From Opitutia bacterium (GTDB taxonomy: Bacteria; Verrucomicrobiota; Verrucomicrobiia; Opitutales; Opitutaceae): a DNA stretch of 22,876 nt. The notes under the pieces were generated by a model, which was not told where the DNA came from, ran no database searches, and worked only from the letters and a program-made list of their open reading frames with translations. The stretch lies in contig PMKA01000220.1 of the NCBI GenBank assembly GCA_003157575.1, positions 1 through 22,876 on the forward strand. Reading direction: 5' to 3'. Below are positions 22,062 to 22,876 of this stretch, piece by piece; position 1 is the stretch's first letter, and every line of letters begins with the position of its first letter. Made by a program: the position numbers and the translations under genes.

Positions 22062-22876
22062 ATGCCACGCCATCTCAATCCAAAGATCGCCCCGGCCCGC
22101 GCCGGCTACACCGGACTTGTTGGTGTAATCGCCGGTCTTCTCGAATCCGCCCGTCGCGCATCGGCCCGCGCTGTCAACACTCTCATGACCGCCACTTACT
22201 GGGAGGTCGGCCGGCGCATCGTCGAGTTCGAGCAGGACGGCAGGGAGCGGGCGGAATATGGCGACGAGTTGATGGACCGTCTTGCCGTTGATTTGACGAG
22301 GAAATACGGTCGCGGGTTTTCACGGCGAAATCTGCAGAACATGCGGCAGTTCTTTCTGGCGTTCAGCGTCGATCAAATTCGCCAGACACTGTCTGGTAAA
22401 TTCCTGCGGGCGCCCCTTCCGACAACGCCCGGTGAATCCACGGAGCCAATTATGCAGACACTGTCTGCACAATCGTCCTCGACCGACGGAATAGATTCGA
22501 CACCGTCGAACGAATTGGCGTCACACCAGATTTGGCAGACACCGTCTGCCAAATCTCCGCCGGACATATTCCAGACACCGTCTGGATTATCTCATCAGCC
22601 GACCTTCGCCCTTCACGACCTTGCCCGGGCCTTTCCGCTGCCATGGTCGCACTACATTTTGCTTCTCGGCGGCGCGCGTTTACCGGCGGCGCGGGACTTC
22701 TACCAAGCCGAGGCGCTGAATGGCGGCTGGTCGGTGCGGCAGCTCCGGCGGCAAATCGAGAGCCAGTTCTACGAGCGCACCGCGCTTTCCCGCAACAAGG
22801 CGAAGATGCTTGCCCGCGGTGCCAAGGCGCGTCCCGGAGACGCCATTTCTGCCGACGAGGAGGTGAAGGATCCGCT
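22062..22876 (+). CDS. DUF1016 / YhcG-type PDDEXK nuclease-domain protein (partial)
   Basis: An open frame from ATG 22062 to the window end, 271 codons without a stop; the C-terminus is outside. The N-terminal DUF1016 domain shows ATYWEVGRRIVEFEQDGRERAEYG, then RKYGRGFSRRNLQNMRQFFLAF (about 80-101). LPWSHYILLL and ARDFYQAEALNGGWSVRQLRRQIESQFYERTALSRNK resume it after residue 190. Between them (107-177) lie five repeats, QTLSGKF, QTLSAQS, DSTPSNEL, QTPSAKS and QTPSGLS, each coded by a DNA palindrome. The predicted PDDEXK nuclease domain of the family would be past the edge. The family often sits within type I restriction loci; its exact function is uncertain. No clear ribosome binding site is seen. 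Confidence 0.88.
   Translation, partial: MPRHLNPKIAPARAGYTGLVGVIAGLLESARRASARAVNTLMTATYWEVGRRIVEFEQDGRERAEYGDELMDRLAVDLTRKYGRGFSRRNLQNMRQFFLAFSVDQIRQTLSGKFLRAPLPTTPGESTEPIMQTLSAQSSSTDGIDSTPSNELASHQIWQTPSAKSPPDIFQTPSGLSHQPTFALHDLARAFPLPWSHYILLLGGARLPAARDFYQAEALNGGWSVRQLRRQIESQFYERTALSRNKAKMLARGAKARPGDAISADEEVKDP
22382..22586. repeat. Five hairpin repeats inside the DUF1016 gene
   Basis: The stems are CCAGACA/TGTCTGG (22382-22396), GCAGACA/TGTCTGC (22454-22468), TTCGAC/GTCGAA (22496-22510), AGATTTGGCAGAC/GTCTGCCAAATCT (22528-22556) and TCCAGAC/GTCTGGA (22570-22586). Loops are C or ACC. Outer stem bases differ between copies but stay paired. Spacing is irregular and every copy keeps the reading frame. 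Confidence 0.85.

Noticed and set aside
22382..22586. CRISPR array
   Set aside because: The repeats are short, divergent, irregularly spaced palindromes inside an open reading frame, without uniform spacers or cas genes.
1..22876. tRNA or rRNA genes
   Set aside because: No tRNA cloverleaf or rRNA segment was recognised by eye in the intergenic regions; a tRNA search program would settle this.

Overview
This is a 22.9 kb, GC-rich window from a Gram-negative bacterium. A TonB-dependent outer-membrane receptor, Sec-type signal peptides and periplasmic binding proteins show the double membrane. No gene here fixes the phylum. Gene style, patchy Shine-Dalgarno sequences and a dispersed GTAGGGCCGCCGCTTG palindrome would fit Verrucomicrobiota (Opitutaceae-like), but that is an inference.

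Left part (1-6048): a decayed stretch with palindromic repeats, then rarA (replication-associated AAA+ ATPase). Convergent to rarA is a two-gene minus-strand operon, a SNF2-family helicase followed by a SWIM zinc-finger protein. A small cupin gene follows on the plus strand.

Centre (6049-21525): this is the main content. A sigma-54-dependent, NifA-like activator carries a near-consensus sigma-54 promoter just upstream. It is followed by a minus-strand XRE-type regulator with a ModA/PBP-like sensor domain. Divergent from that regulator is a tightly packed 12-gene plus-strand operon, with most junctions overlapping by 1-8 bp. Gene order: TonB-dependent receptor; DUF4213/DUF364 heavy-metal-chelation protein; BtuCD/MolBC-type permease, ATPase and binding protein; TsaA/TrmO-like protein fused to an FmdE-like domain; binding-protein-like protein without signal peptide; HypB/UreG-like GTPase with cysteine pairs; ABC ATPase without permease; Mop/TOBE molbindin; ModA, ModB, ModC. 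The Mop and ModABC genes point to molybdate or tungstate. I read the operon as two uptake routes, one for chelated metal through TonB and BtuCD-type transport and one for free oxyanion through ModABC, joined to a cytoplasmic metal-handling module that does not match any pathway I know. A NifA-like activator beside molybdenum genes suggests a link to nitrogenase or another Mo enzyme, but none is encoded here.

Right part (21526-22876): an intergenic stretch with a 72-bp palindromic element. A second, inverted copy sits in frame inside the soluble ABC ATPase gene. Then come a broken hsdM relic and a DUF1016 (YhcG-type) nuclease gene that runs off the window. The DUF1016 gene carries five in-frame hairpin-forming repeats, related to traces at the window start.
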